From Bacteroidota bacterium (lineage in GTDB: Bacteria > Bacteroidota > Bacteroidia > Palsa-948): a DNA stretch of 40,978 nucleotides. The position numbers and the translations under genes were made by a program. Shown piece by piece: positions 6,781 through 14,077 of this stretch (positions are counted from its first letter, which is position 1; the number at the start of each line of letters is the position of its first letter). The DNA lies in NCBI GenBank assembly GCA_016213405.1, contig JACRAM010000108.1, positions 1-40,978 of the forward strand. Reading direction: 5' to 3'. The notes under the pieces were generated by a model. The model did no database searches, was not told where the DNA came from, and saw only the letters and a program-made list of their open reading frames with translations.

Positions 6781-7614
6781 CTGCTTTCATCTATAGTAAA
6801 CAAGCTTTCTGCTCCATTGTTATTGGGACAAAGTGCAATATCTAAACTTGGTGCATTTCAATTTGACCCTAACAATGGAGCATTGACAATTTTAAATACA
6901 ACAAATAAAATTAATAACTCATCTGAGGATAAAAAACAACCAATTGTTGAAGTTGCACCTATAACGACAAATACTTACTCGCAAAATGAAAAACCAAACA
7001 TTAGTTGCGATGATTTTCTATATAAAACAAATTTGACAAATACTACACAGGAGTATCTGTATCTCTTCAGCACGAAAACATACTCAGACAAATCAAAAAT
7101 AATCGCGACATTACCTAAAAATGCAACTTTGTATGTAATAGAAAAATCTATAGGAGCTGACATATTTTATTTGGTTTGCTACAATGGAGTTAAAGGTTAC
7201 ATAAGTAAATTCCTGTTACAAACTTTTTCTGAAGATGCACCTAAAACGACACAGAAGAATCCTACTACTGTCGAAAACGGAGAAACTGATGCTATTTTTA
7301 TTCTCAAAGGCAACATAAATTCCGATAGTAGCAATGGGAAATCAGTTATGGGCGCTGATATGGAGTTGAAAAAAAATGGACAGACTATTGTGAAAATTTC
7401 TTCAGGCATAAATGGAAAGTATTATTTACAAATGAGCATAAGCACCGTTGATAAAAATAATGAGTACTTGCTTTATATTACACAAGGAGGAACAATTCCA
7501 AAAATATTAAGCATTAATACTTATATCCCGCAGGAAGAATATTATAAATATCCATTCGTGCGTTATGATGTCAGTCTAACTGCGCGAGGGATTCCTTCGG
7601 CAGGCTCAGGATAA
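6781..7614 (+). pseudogene. 5'-truncated retropepsin-like aspartic protease fused to an SH3-like domain
   Basis: The frame is open from 6775 with no ATG. It reads SSIVNKLSAPLLLGQSAISK at the start, and LLLGQSAISKLGAFQFD is the hallmark C-terminal half of clan AA (retroviral-like) aspartic proteases of Bacteroidota. The upstream half with the catalytic D-T/S-G motif is missing. A TTG at 6817 could serve only as a poor start. Residues after the protease piece contain a bacterial SH3-like module (YLYLFSTKTYSDKSKIIATL through GVKGYISKFLL), then a carboxypeptidase-regulatory-like beta segment (ELKKNGQTIVKISSGINGKY). The stretch is distinctly more AT-rich than its neighbours. The last residues (RGIPSAGSG) and the stop come from a palindromic repeat. 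It is likely non-functional. Confidence 0.65.
7594..7610. repeat. CTGAGCCTGCCGAAGG-type short palindromic repeat
   Basis: CCTTCGGCAGGCTCAGG lies at the very 3' end of the retropepsin-like fragment and encodes its last residues. It resembles a short repeat type I recall from many bacterial genomes. Related GAGCGGAG-CGAA cores occur at 13881, 32481 and 33301. Confidence 0.5.
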
Positions 7615-7640
7615 AATCCGCGGAAATCCTGAAATTAATT

Positions 7641-7675
7641 ACCACCCCTACCCCTCTCCTTCAAAAGGAGGGGAG
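7641..7675 (+). repeat. C-rich hairpin repeat, copy 6
   Basis: The arm ACCACCCCTA precedes an imperfect stem CCCCTCTCCTT (7651-7661) / AAGGAGGGG (7665-7673). It sits immediately upstream of the first composite palindrome cluster, as copy 13 does for the second. Confidence 0.75.
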
Positions 7676-7695
7676 ATTTTGATTTGCATTCTTTA

Positions 7696-7824
7696 CCCCG
7701 ACATAAATGTCGGGGCTATTAATATTTCACTCCTACGGAGTGAAGAAAAATCAAAAACAAAATATTAATGGCTGTGTTTCCCCGTAGGGGAAAAATATTA
7801 ATAGCCCCGCGCTTTAGCGCGGGG
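7696..7824 (+). repeat. Palindrome cluster, composite element copy A
   Basis: Four hairpins follow one another. They are CCCCGACAT / ATGTCGGGG (7696-7715), TTCACTCC / GGAGTGAA (7726-7744), TTTCCCC / GGGGAAA (7777-7793) and CCCCGCGC / GCGCGGGG (7805-7824). They are linked by GGCTATTAATATT (7714-7726) and AATATTAATAGCC (7794-7806), which are exact reverse complements and could close a long-range stem. Copy B (33069-33186) has the same order. In it the last stem is CCCTCCGA / TCGGAGGG, with compensatory changes. The gene-free interval 7615-8004 is filled by this element, copies 6 and 7 of the C-rich repeat, and the adjoining ncRNA-like part. Confidence 0.8.
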
Positions 7825-7850
7825 AAAACGAAATGCCTCACCACACAGGG

Positions 7851-7946
7851 CTGTTTGCGCGAACGATTGAAGTGGAAATCCTCTGACGCTTCGGTCAGAG
7901 ATTGTAGCGGATAGCCCGACCTGAGTCTTCGAGGGGCGCGCCCAAG
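7851..7946 (+). ncRNA. Candidate structured RNA, copy A (GATTGAAGTGGAAATCC element)
   Basis: The core GATTGAAGTGGAAATCC is followed by a stem CTCTGAC (7881-7887) / GTCAGAG (7894-7900), then GATTGTAGCGGATAGCC and a variable terminal part ending in GCGCGCCCAAG. The two 17-base halves resemble each other. Copy B (33213-33345) keeps the core but has a different stem there (CTTTGC / GCAAAG), so the pairing is conserved while the bases are not. From memory this resembles the Flavo-1 RNA or a related repeated RNA of Bacteroidota, which I could not verify. No protein-coding potential is seen. Confidence 0.5.
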
Positions 7947-7963
7947 AAATAATTCAAAAGAAA

Positions 7964-7996
7964 CAACCCCCTTTGTCCCCCTTTATTAAGGGGGAA
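7964..7996 (+). repeat. C-rich hairpin repeat, copy 7
   Basis: The arm CAACCCCCTTTGT precedes CCCCCTT-TATT-AAGGGGG at 7977-7994, identical to the palindrome in murB. It lies 8 bases beyond the 3' end of holA. Confidence 0.85.
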
Positions 7997-8004
7997 GAAA
8001 TACA

Positions 8005-9123
8005 TCAATGCATGATTCGAAACACCATTTCCTTGAGGAGTTCGCCTTCGGCAGCGCCTGTGCTCTCGTAGCCCTTTGATTTCATATCGTATTCGCGGAG
8101 GAGGGAAATTACGTTCATCACTTTATTGAACGGGTAATGGGCGGATGCGGAAACATAATCTTTAACAAAGAACGGGGGCACCTTGAGCGCAGAAGCAACA
8201 TTGTTCTGCGATTTATCTGCCAGCGAATGATACACGAGCACTTTTGTGAAATATCCGGCAAGCGATGCCACGGTGACGACCATGGGATTGTCTTTAGGAT
8301 TGCTCGCACAATAATTTATGATGCGGTTTGCCTTGAGCACGTTTTTTTGTCCGATGGCGGTTTGCAGTTCAAAGTTGTTGTACTCTTTGCTGATGCCGAT
8401 GTATTTTTGAATATGGTCGGTGGTAATCCTGCCCTCACCCCCTGCCCCTCTCCCCGAGGAGAGGGGAGCAGGAATATTTATAAAAAGTTTTTCGAGTTCG
8501 TTAGCGATTTTGCTTAAATCGTTTCCGAGAAACTCTGTGAGCAGTGCGCTGGCGTGCGGTTCGATAGAATAATTTTTTTGTTTTACAAAATCTTCCACCC
8601 ATTTAGGAACCTGATTTTCATACAGCGACTTTGATTTCAGCACCACCGCTTTTTTCTCTATGGTTTTTCCGATGGCTGTACGCATGTCCACCGTTTTGTA
8701 TTTATGACAAAAAACTAAAATTGTACTCTTCTGGGGATTATCTAAATAAGCAAGAAGCCCACCCCTAACCCCTCCCGAAGGGAGGGGAACTTTATCACCA
8801 CTTTCTCCCTTCCCTTGGGGAAGGGATGGGGATAGGCTTTTTTCCTTCGGCACAAGGTCTTTCATATTCTGCGCTTCCTTTATAATCACCACGCGGTAAT
8901 TACTCATCATGGGATAACTCTTGGCTTCGCTGATGACTTGCAGAATATTTGTCTCGCCTCCGTATAAAACAGTTTGATTGAATTCTTTTTCGGAATCGTC
9001 CAGAATATTTTTCTCGATGTAATTGGAAACCTCATCAATGAAAAACGGCTCCTCGCCCATCAGAAAATAAACAGGGTGGTAAACTTTGTTCTTTAGGTCG
9101 GATATTATTTTGTCGAAGTCCAC
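8005..9123 (-). CDS. holA: DNA polymerase III subunit delta with three in-frame repeat insertions
   Basis: The delta subunit opens the sliding clamp within the clamp loader during DNA replication. The N-terminus DFDKIISDLKNKVYHPVYFL and the following MGEEPFFIDEVSNYIE are typical of Bacteroidota HolA. The C-terminal half contains ALLTEFLGNDLSKIANELEK and the helical collar domain. I start at the GTG at 9123 (372 aa). An ATG at 9189 would add 22 residues that are translated from an intergenic repeat. Three segments are repeat-encoded: residues about 96-107 (SLSPSLPQGKGE), 112-122 (VPLPSGGVRGG) and 217-231 (PAPLSSGRGAGGEG). Without them the length is about 334 aa, close to normal. All three keep the frame. 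Confidence 0.93.
   Translation of the reverse strand: MDFDKIISDLKNKVYHPVYFLMGEEPFFIDEVSNYIEKNILDDSEKEFNQTVLYGGETNILQVISEAKSYPMMSNYRVVIIKEAQNMKDLVPKEKSLSPSLPQGKGESGDKVPLPSGGVRGGLLAYLDNPQKSTILVFCHKYKTVDMRTAIGKTIEKKAVVLKSKSLYENQVPKWVEDFVKQKNYSIEPHASALLTEFLGNDLSKIANELEKLFINIPAPLSSGRGAGGEGRITTDHIQKYIGISKEYNNFELQTAIGQKNVLKANRIINYCASNPKDNPMVVTVASLAGYFTKVLVYHSLADKSQNNVASALKVPPFFVKDYVSASAHYPFNKVMNVISLLREYDMKSKGYESTGAAEGELLKEMVFRIMH
8429..8470 (+). repeat. C-rich hairpin repeat, copy 8, inside holA
   Basis: The arm GCCCTCACCCCCTG precedes a perfect stem CCCCTCTCC (8445-8453) / GGAGAGGGG (8458-8466). It is translated in frame as PAPLSSGRGAGGEG. Confidence 0.85.
8758..8790 (+). repeat. C-rich hairpin repeat, copy 9, inside holA
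   Basis: The arm CCCACCCCTAA precedes a perfect stem CCCCTCCC (8769-8776) / GGGAGGGG (8780-8787). It is translated as VPLPSGGVRGG. Copy 10 follows 12 bases away in inverted orientation. Confidence 0.85.
8803..8837 (-). repeat. C-rich hairpin repeat, copy 10, inside holA
   Basis: The stem CCCTTCCC (8807-8814) / GGGAAGGG (8818-8825) is followed by the arm ATGGGGATAGGC. It is in opposite orientation to copy 9 and is translated as SLSPSLPQGKGE. Confidence 0.8.
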
Positions 9124-9126
9124 TTT

Positions 9127-9333
9127 GGTACAGATAACGAATGCATGCGAATTTACAGAATTACAATAGTACAAATAACGAATGAACACTAATTTGCGAA
9201 ATTACGAATAGATACAAATTTGAAATCATATGTAGTTTCGTAAATCTGTAACGATTAGTTATTCGCACCATTATCAGACATTCGTAATGATTTGTAGTTT
9301 CGTAAATCCGTAACGATTAGTTATCCGCACCAT
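9127..9333. repeat. Intergenic repeat block between holA and the HsdR-N gene
   Basis: A 41-base segment starting TGTAGTTTCGTAAATC and ending CGCACCAT occurs at 9231-9271 and again at 9293-9333 with two differences, a period of 62. The left part (9127-9190) holds GGTACAGATAACGAATG and ACAAATAACGAATG copies in the opposite sense, so the block is a large imperfect inverted repeat. The ATG of the HsdR-N gene lies in the end of the second copy. The possible N-terminal extension of holA is encoded in the left part. Confidence 0.75.
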
Positions 9334-9802
9334 GGTTAAATTAAATCTCCCCGAATATTCTTTCCGCATTCAGAAAACGGAAAAGGGTTTGCGGATTTTT
9401 GATTCACTGAGAAAGAAGTTCGTTGTCCTCACTCCTGAAGAATGGGTGAGGCAGAATTTTATTCGGTATCTGATTGAAGAAAAGAAATATCCTGCTTCGC
9501 TGATTGCTGTTGAAATGGGATTGAAGTATAACAAACTTAAAAAGCGCAGCGATATCACCATCCACGACCGGAAAGGAAATGTGTGGATGATCATCGAATG
9601 CAAAAAACCGGATGTAAAAATTTCGCAGGATACGTTTGACCAGGTAGCTACTTATAACATGTCACAGAAAACTAAAACGAGATTTTTGGCAGTAACAAAT
9701 GGGTTGAAGCATTATTGCTGTGAATTACTTGCCCTATCCCTAAAGGGAGATTTTGAATCTGCTGGTTACCGATTTCTGAAAGATTTTCCTGAGTTTAAAT
9801 GA
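9332..9802 (+). CDS. HsdR N-terminal-domain protein (stand-alone PD-(D/E)XK nuclease fold)
   Basis: The 156-aa protein matches the N-terminal domain of type I restriction endonuclease subunits (HSDR_N). Residues about 30-50 read LTPEEWVRQNFIRYLIEEKK. A probable active site follows: Asp in KRSDITIHD near residue 74, then IIECKKP near residue 88. These fit the PD-(D/E)XK pattern. No helicase part, methyltransferase or specificity subunit is nearby, so this is not a restriction system. Stand-alone proteins of this type are common in Bacteroidota, and I recall them beside holA. The function is unknown. The start codon lies within the end of an intergenic repeat. Confidence 0.85.
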   Translation: MVKLNLPEYSFRIQKTEKGLRIFDSLRKKFVVLTPEEWVRQNFIRYLIEEKKYPASLIAVEMGLKYNKLKKRSDITIHDRKGNVWMIIECKKPDVKISQDTFDQVATYNMSQKTKTRFLAVTNGLKHYCCELLALSLKGDFESAGYRFLKDFPEFK

Positions 9803-9856
9803 CTCACCCCCTTCCCCTCTCTATCAGATAGAGAGGGGTGGCAAAACCGGGGTGAG
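9803..9856 (+). repeat. C-rich hairpin repeat, copy 11, nested hairpin after the HsdR-N gene
   Basis: The inner stem CCCCTCTCTAT (9814-9824) / ATAGAGAGGGG (9828-9838) is perfect over 11 pairs. An outer pair CTCACCCC (9803-9810) / GGGGTGAG (9849-9856) encloses it. It begins directly after the TGA stop at 9800-9802. It could stop transcription or protect the 3' end, though there is no U-run. Confidence 0.8.
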
Positions 9857-9882
9857 AGGTGCAAAAAAAAGTTTCGTTAAAA

Positions 9883-9914
9883 TTTGTTTTTGATATTGAG
9901 ATTTCTACCTTTAC
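9883..9914 (+). promoter_or_regulatory. Putative promoter of the first subtilase
   Basis: TTTG at 9883-9886 is followed after 19 bases by TACCTTTAC at 9906-9914, one mismatch from TAnnTTTG. The leader to the ATG at 9949 would be about 32 bases. Confidence 0.4.
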
Positions 9915-9948
9915 ATTCCATTTAATAACTTTACTAAAAAACACCTGT

Positions 9949-12900
9949 ATGAAAAAATTTACATCGTTGTTTTGTGTTTCAATTTTTTCTTTCAGCACTG
10001 TGCTGACTTTTGCCGGAAATAAATGTGAAGTTATTATTCCCGGGCAAGACCCATCCAAGAAACAATTTGTTATGGCAAAAGGTTTAGTGGACGGTGAAGA
10101 TTATCTTTCCAAAACCATCATCTTCCGTGTTAAACCGAATTACCGCCAGAACTGCAAAGTAAATTCTGTGGACAACATTCTGCCTCTTCAGGATTTTCTA
10201 AACTCTATCGAAGCGCAGAATCTTGCCAAGATTTATCCGCGCCATGAAAAGCCAGAGCAAGAAAGAAATGCTCTTGGTCAAAAATTAGTTGACCTTTCTC
10301 TCATCTATTCTTTCAAGTACACTGCTGATATGAAATTGGAAAAAGTAATCAATCAGATGAAATCACTCGGATATTTTGAATATGTGGAGCCATGGTATGT
10401 TCCGAAACTTCATGCAGTGTGTATTCCTAATGACCTGGGCACATCTGCACAATATCATTTACAGGGAAATGTGGCCGGAAGTATTAATGTACGCAACACC
10501 GCTTTTTGCACACAAAACGGAAGCACGAGTGTTGTAATCGGAATTACAGATACTGGTACTGAACTCAACCATCCTGATTTGGCAGCAAACATTGCACATA
10601 ATAATGCTGATGGACCAACCGTAAATGGAGTTGATGATGACGGTGATGGTTACATTGATAATTACCAGGGATGGGATGTTGGGATGAATGACAGAGACCC
10701 CACATGGCAAGGCGATGCTCACGGAGTTGCCACTTCAGGTGACGCATGTGCAGTTACTAATAATGGAACAGGTGTTGCCAGTCCGGGATTCAACTGCAAA
10801 TTTCTGCCAGTAAAAATTGCCGATGCAAGCGGTGCGCTTGTTGCCGCATATACCGGCATCACTTACGCTGCCGACCATGGTGTAAAAATTATCAGCAACT
10901 CATGGGGAGGAACAGGTGGTGGTTCTTATGGACAAAATATTATTGATTACGCAGCCATTAATAAAAACTGTCTTGTTCTCGCATCTGCAGGTAATGGCGG
11001 TGTGGAAGAATCCCTCTATCCTTCTTCCTATAATAATGTATATCGTGTAGCTTCAACAACCAGCTCTGATGCCAAGTCCGGTTTTTCATCCTATGGTTTG
11101 GATGTGGATTTTGGCGCTCCCGGAAGCAGCATTTATTCTACTTACAGCGGAGGCAGTTATTCCACTCTTAGCGGAACCTCCATGGCTTGCCCTGTTTCAG
11201 CAGGCGCTGCGGGTCTTGTTCAATCTCAATTCAATTATACTAACGCATTCCAGATTGGGGAAAAGTTAAAACAAACCTGCGATCCGTATGTTGGCGCATC
11301 TACCTTGGCGCTCTACAATGCAGGTAAACTTGGAAAGGGCAGGATTGATGTTAACAGCGCTCTTACAGTGACAGCAAAATCACTTGCGATGAATCCTATC
11401 ACCATCACCGATGGTAACGATGATGTTCTTTTGCCGGGCGAAAATCTTTCCATCAGAGGAAGATTTACTAATTACTTAGACCCTTCAAGCAGTTCTGCAA
11501 CAGCCACTCTTACTGTTGTTTCTGGACCAGGAACTATTACAAGCGGCAATCCCTTTATCATCGGCGTTTTGCCTACGCTTGATACGACAAATAACAACAG
11601 CAGTCCGTTCATAGTTAATATTAGCGGTTCAGCTGCTGTTAATTCAGTAATACAATTCAAAGTAACAATTACAGATGGCACTTTTACCGGCATCCAGTAT
11701 TTCAGTGTAACGGTGAATGTGGATTACATCAATATCACTATTAATGATGTTCATACCACCATCACCAGCAAAGGCAGACTTGGCTATAATCTTGACGGGC
11801 AGGCGCAAGGGCTTGGCTTCGAATACCAGATTCCCTCTCCCAATAGCTTACTATATGAAATGAGTTTAATGGTTGGAACTTCATCTACAAAAGTAGATGA
11901 CATGTTCCGCGAAACTACCAGCGGGAATACTGATTTTGCTTCTACCAACCGTGTTTACCAGGTTACTCCAGCCACTGTTTCTGATTTTGATGTGGATGGC
12001 AAGTTCAACGATGCTCCTTCTGCATCAGGCCCCCTGCCCGTTACTGTGCATCACAGCGCTTATGCCTGGTCTACCTCACCTTACAGGAAATTTGTTATTG
12101 TAAAATATGTAATTAAAAATACCGGAGGAAGCACATTAAACAATTTGTATGCAGGAATTGTGGCTGACTGGGATATCACCAATGCAGGCCAGAACAAGAG
12201 CGCGTATGATGCAACAAATAAAATGGGATATTGTTATGATGTTTCTTCTGCCAACGGTTTGTATTCAGGAATTAAATGTCTTACAAATCTTGCCAGCGTT
12301 AAGAACTACTGCATAGATAATATTGCAGGTGGTAATGGAGGTATTGATCCGGCAACCGATTTTCTTGTAGGAGAAAAATATACCGCACTTTCCACTACGC
12401 GAAATGCTGACGGGTTTTCTGCAACGGGCGGAGATGTGATGGACTGTGTGAGCAACGGACCCTTCAGCGTTAATGCAGGCGACAGCATTACCGTTGCGTT
12501 TGCTTTGATAGGCGGAGACAATCTTGCCGACATTCAGAACAGCGCTTGTTATGCACAACAAAAGTGGAACAATACCGGTCCCTGTTCCTTACCATTATCT
12601 GCAACAACCAGCTACGGAAATGTTTCTTGTTATGGACAATGTAATGGAACAGGAACTGCGAATGTTTCAGGAGGAGCTTTGCCTTATACCTATCTTTGGA
12701 ATAATGCACAAACAAATCAAACTGCAACCGGATTATGTGCGGGAACTTATACTATTACTGTAACCGATGCTGTAAGCGCAACTACGACCGCAGCAGTTAC
12801 AATATCTCAGCCTTCAGTATTGAATGTAACTGCAAACTCTCCATCACCTATTTGTTCAGGCAACTGTACAACACTAACGGCAAATGCTACAGGTGGCAAT

Positions 12901-14004
12901 GGAGGAAATAATTATGTTTGGCAGCCGGGAAATATGACGACAACAAGCGTGAGTGTTTGCCCCACTGCACTTACTAATTATACAGCTACAGTTACGGATG
13001 CTAATGGATGTACGGCAACCACTACAACAACTGTAAGTATGAATCCTCCGCAAGCAACGCCAGTAATTACTGCAAACGGTTCAACAACAATTTGTCAGGG
13101 CAACAATGTTACATTATCATCAAGTGCAGGAAATAGTTATGTATGGTCAACAGGTGCTACTACTCAGGATATTACAGTTTCAGTAGCTGGAAATTATTCT
13201 GTCACCGTAACAAACGCTGGCGGTTGTTCGGCAACTTCAACTGTAACAAATATTACAGTTCTTTCAACTACAGCCTCGATAACTCCAAGCGGTTTAACCA
13301 CATTTTGCATGGGTAATGACGTAACGCTCACAGCAAATTCAGGAAGCAGTTATTTATGGTCAAACAATGCAACCACGCAAAGCATTGTTGTAAATCAATC
13401 AGGAAGTTTTACCGTTGCTGTTACTAATCAGTGCGGAGCGGATACTTCTACACTTGTTTCTGTTACAGTAAATTCATTACCAGCAGTTTCTGTTTCTTTA
13501 AATCCTGACTCCCTTTGCATTAATGCAAGCGCTTACGCTCTCACTGGTGGAACTCCTGGCGGAGGAACTTATTCAGGAAATGGAGTGAGTGCAGGAAATT
13601 TCGATCCAAATATTGCTGGAGGCGGTTTACATAATATTATTTACACTTACACAGATGGAAACAACTGCTCCAATAGTGATACAGCACAGATTTATGTGGA
13701 TTTGTGTACGGGCATACAATCTATTTCAGAAAATCAATCAATAATTATTTTTCCCAATCCTACAACTGGCGAGTTTACGGTTTATGGTTTACAGTTTATG
13801 GTTGAAAGCAAATTACAAATTACAAATGCACTAGGAGAAAAGATGTATTCTGAAAAAATTCTTAATCCTAAACCTGTGGTGAGCGGAGCCGAACCATCCT
13901 TAATCCTTAATCTTGATTTACCAAACGGAATATATTTCATTCATCTTGTTTCGGAGAAAACAGGAGAAGCAGTGATGACTAAGAAGTTTGCAGTTGTAAA
14001 ATAA
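9949..14004 (+). CDS. Secreted S8 family serine peptidase with SprB/PKD-like repeats and T9SS type A sorting domain
   Basis: The protein has 1351 aa. Residues 1-21 form a signal peptide (MKKFTSLFCVSIFSFSTVLTF). The pro-region follows to about residue 160. The subtilase domain has Asp201 (TDTGTELNHPD), His258 (DAHGVATSGD) and Ser411 (SGTSMACPVSAG), a complete triad. The region about 480-880 is a conserved beta-rich part shared with the next gene. From about residue 885 come SprB-like and Ig/PKD-like repeats rich in Cys, Thr and Ser (YTYLWNNAQTNQTATGLCAG, then several YVWSTGATT-type units). The C-terminal part has IIIFPNPTTGEFTVYGLQ and ends in KKFAVVK, a T9SS type A domain. Residues about 1309-1316 are encoded by a small repeat. 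The start at 9949 fits the signal peptide; an upstream start at 9859 would add 30 residues without one. Confidence 0.93.
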   Translation: MKKFTSLFCVSIFSFSTVLTFAGNKCEVIIPGQDPSKKQFVMAKGLVDGEDYLSKTIIFRVKPNYRQNCKVNSVDNILPLQDFLNSIEAQNLAKIYPRHEKPEQERNALGQKLVDLSLIYSFKYTADMKLEKVINQMKSLGYFEYVEPWYVPKLHAVCIPNDLGTSAQYHLQGNVAGSINVRNTAFCTQNGSTSVVIGITDTGTELNHPDLAANIAHNNADGPTVNGVDDDGDGYIDNYQGWDVGMNDRDPTWQGDAHGVATSGDACAVTNNGTGVASPGFNCKFLPVKIADASGALVAAYTGITYAADHGVKIISNSWGGTGGGSYGQNIIDYAAINKNCLVLASAGNGGVEESLYPSSYNNVYRVASTTSSDAKSGFSSYGLDVDFGAPGSSIYSTYSGGSYSTLSGTSMACPVSAGAAGLVQSQFNYTNAFQIGEKLKQTCDPYVGASTLALYNAGKLGKGRIDVNSALTVTAKSLAMNPITITDGNDDVLLPGENLSIRGRFTNYLDPSSSSATATLTVVSGPGTITSGNPFIIGVLPTLDTTNNNSSPFIVNISGSAAVNSVIQFKVTITDGTFTGIQYFSVTVNVDYINITINDVHTTITSKGRLGYNLDGQAQGLGFEYQIPSPNSLLYEMSLMVGTSSTKVDDMFRETTSGNTDFASTNRVYQVTPATVSDFDVDGKFNDAPSASGPLPVTVHHSAYAWSTSPYRKFVIVKYVIKNTGGSTLNNLYAGIVADWDITNAGQNKSAYDATNKMGYCYDVSSANGLYSGIKCLTNLASVKNYCIDNIAGGNGGIDPATDFLVGEKYTALSTTRNADGFSATGGDVMDCVSNGPFSVNAGDSITVAFALIGGDNLADIQNSACYAQQKWNNTGPCSLPLSATTSYGNVSCYGQCNGTGTANVSGGALPYTYLWNNAQTNQTATGLCAGTYTITVTDAVSATTTAAVTISQPSVLNVTANSPSPICSGNCTTLTANATGGNGGNNYVWQPGNMTTTSVSVCPTALTNYTATVTDANGCTATTTTTVSMNPPQATPVITANGSTTICQGNNVTLSSSAGNSYVWSTGATTQDITVSVAGNYSVTVTNAGGCSATSTVTNITVLSTTASITPSGLTTFCMGNDVTLTANSGSSYLWSNNATTQSIVVNQSGSFTVAVTNQCGADTSTLVSVTVNSLPAVSVSLNPDSLCINASAYALTGGTPGGGTYSGNGVSAGNFDPNIAGGGLHNIIYTYTDGNNCSNSDTAQIYVDLCTGIQSISENQSIIIFPNPTTGEFTVYGLQFMVESKLQITNALGEKMYSEKILNPKPVVSGAEPSLILNLDLPNGIYFIHLVSEKTGEAVMTKKFAVVK
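13873..13896. repeat. Short palindromic repeat inside the T9SS sorting domain
   Basis: CCTGTGGTGAGCGGAG followed by CCGAACCA is translated in frame as PVVSGAEP within the sorting domain. The core GAGCGGAG-CCGAA also occurs, with T for C, on the minus strand at about 33304-33317. Confidence 0.5.
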
Positions 14005-14077
14005 TTTCAGAAACACTAATAAAAAATCCTAATTTAGTTCCTTCTCTTAATAAACCCCACCACTAAAAACAACCATT

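Noticed and set aside
9231-9333. CRISPR-like direct repeats
   Set aside because: There are only two copies, no regular unique spacers and no cas genes.
9332-9802. Type I restriction system
   Set aside because: Only the isolated HsdR N-terminal domain is present, with no helicase, methyltransferase or specificity subunit.
9859-9949. Upstream start for the first subtilase
   Set aside because: The added 30 residues overlap the promoter-like boxes and lack a signal peptide; the paralog starts at the equivalent of 9949.
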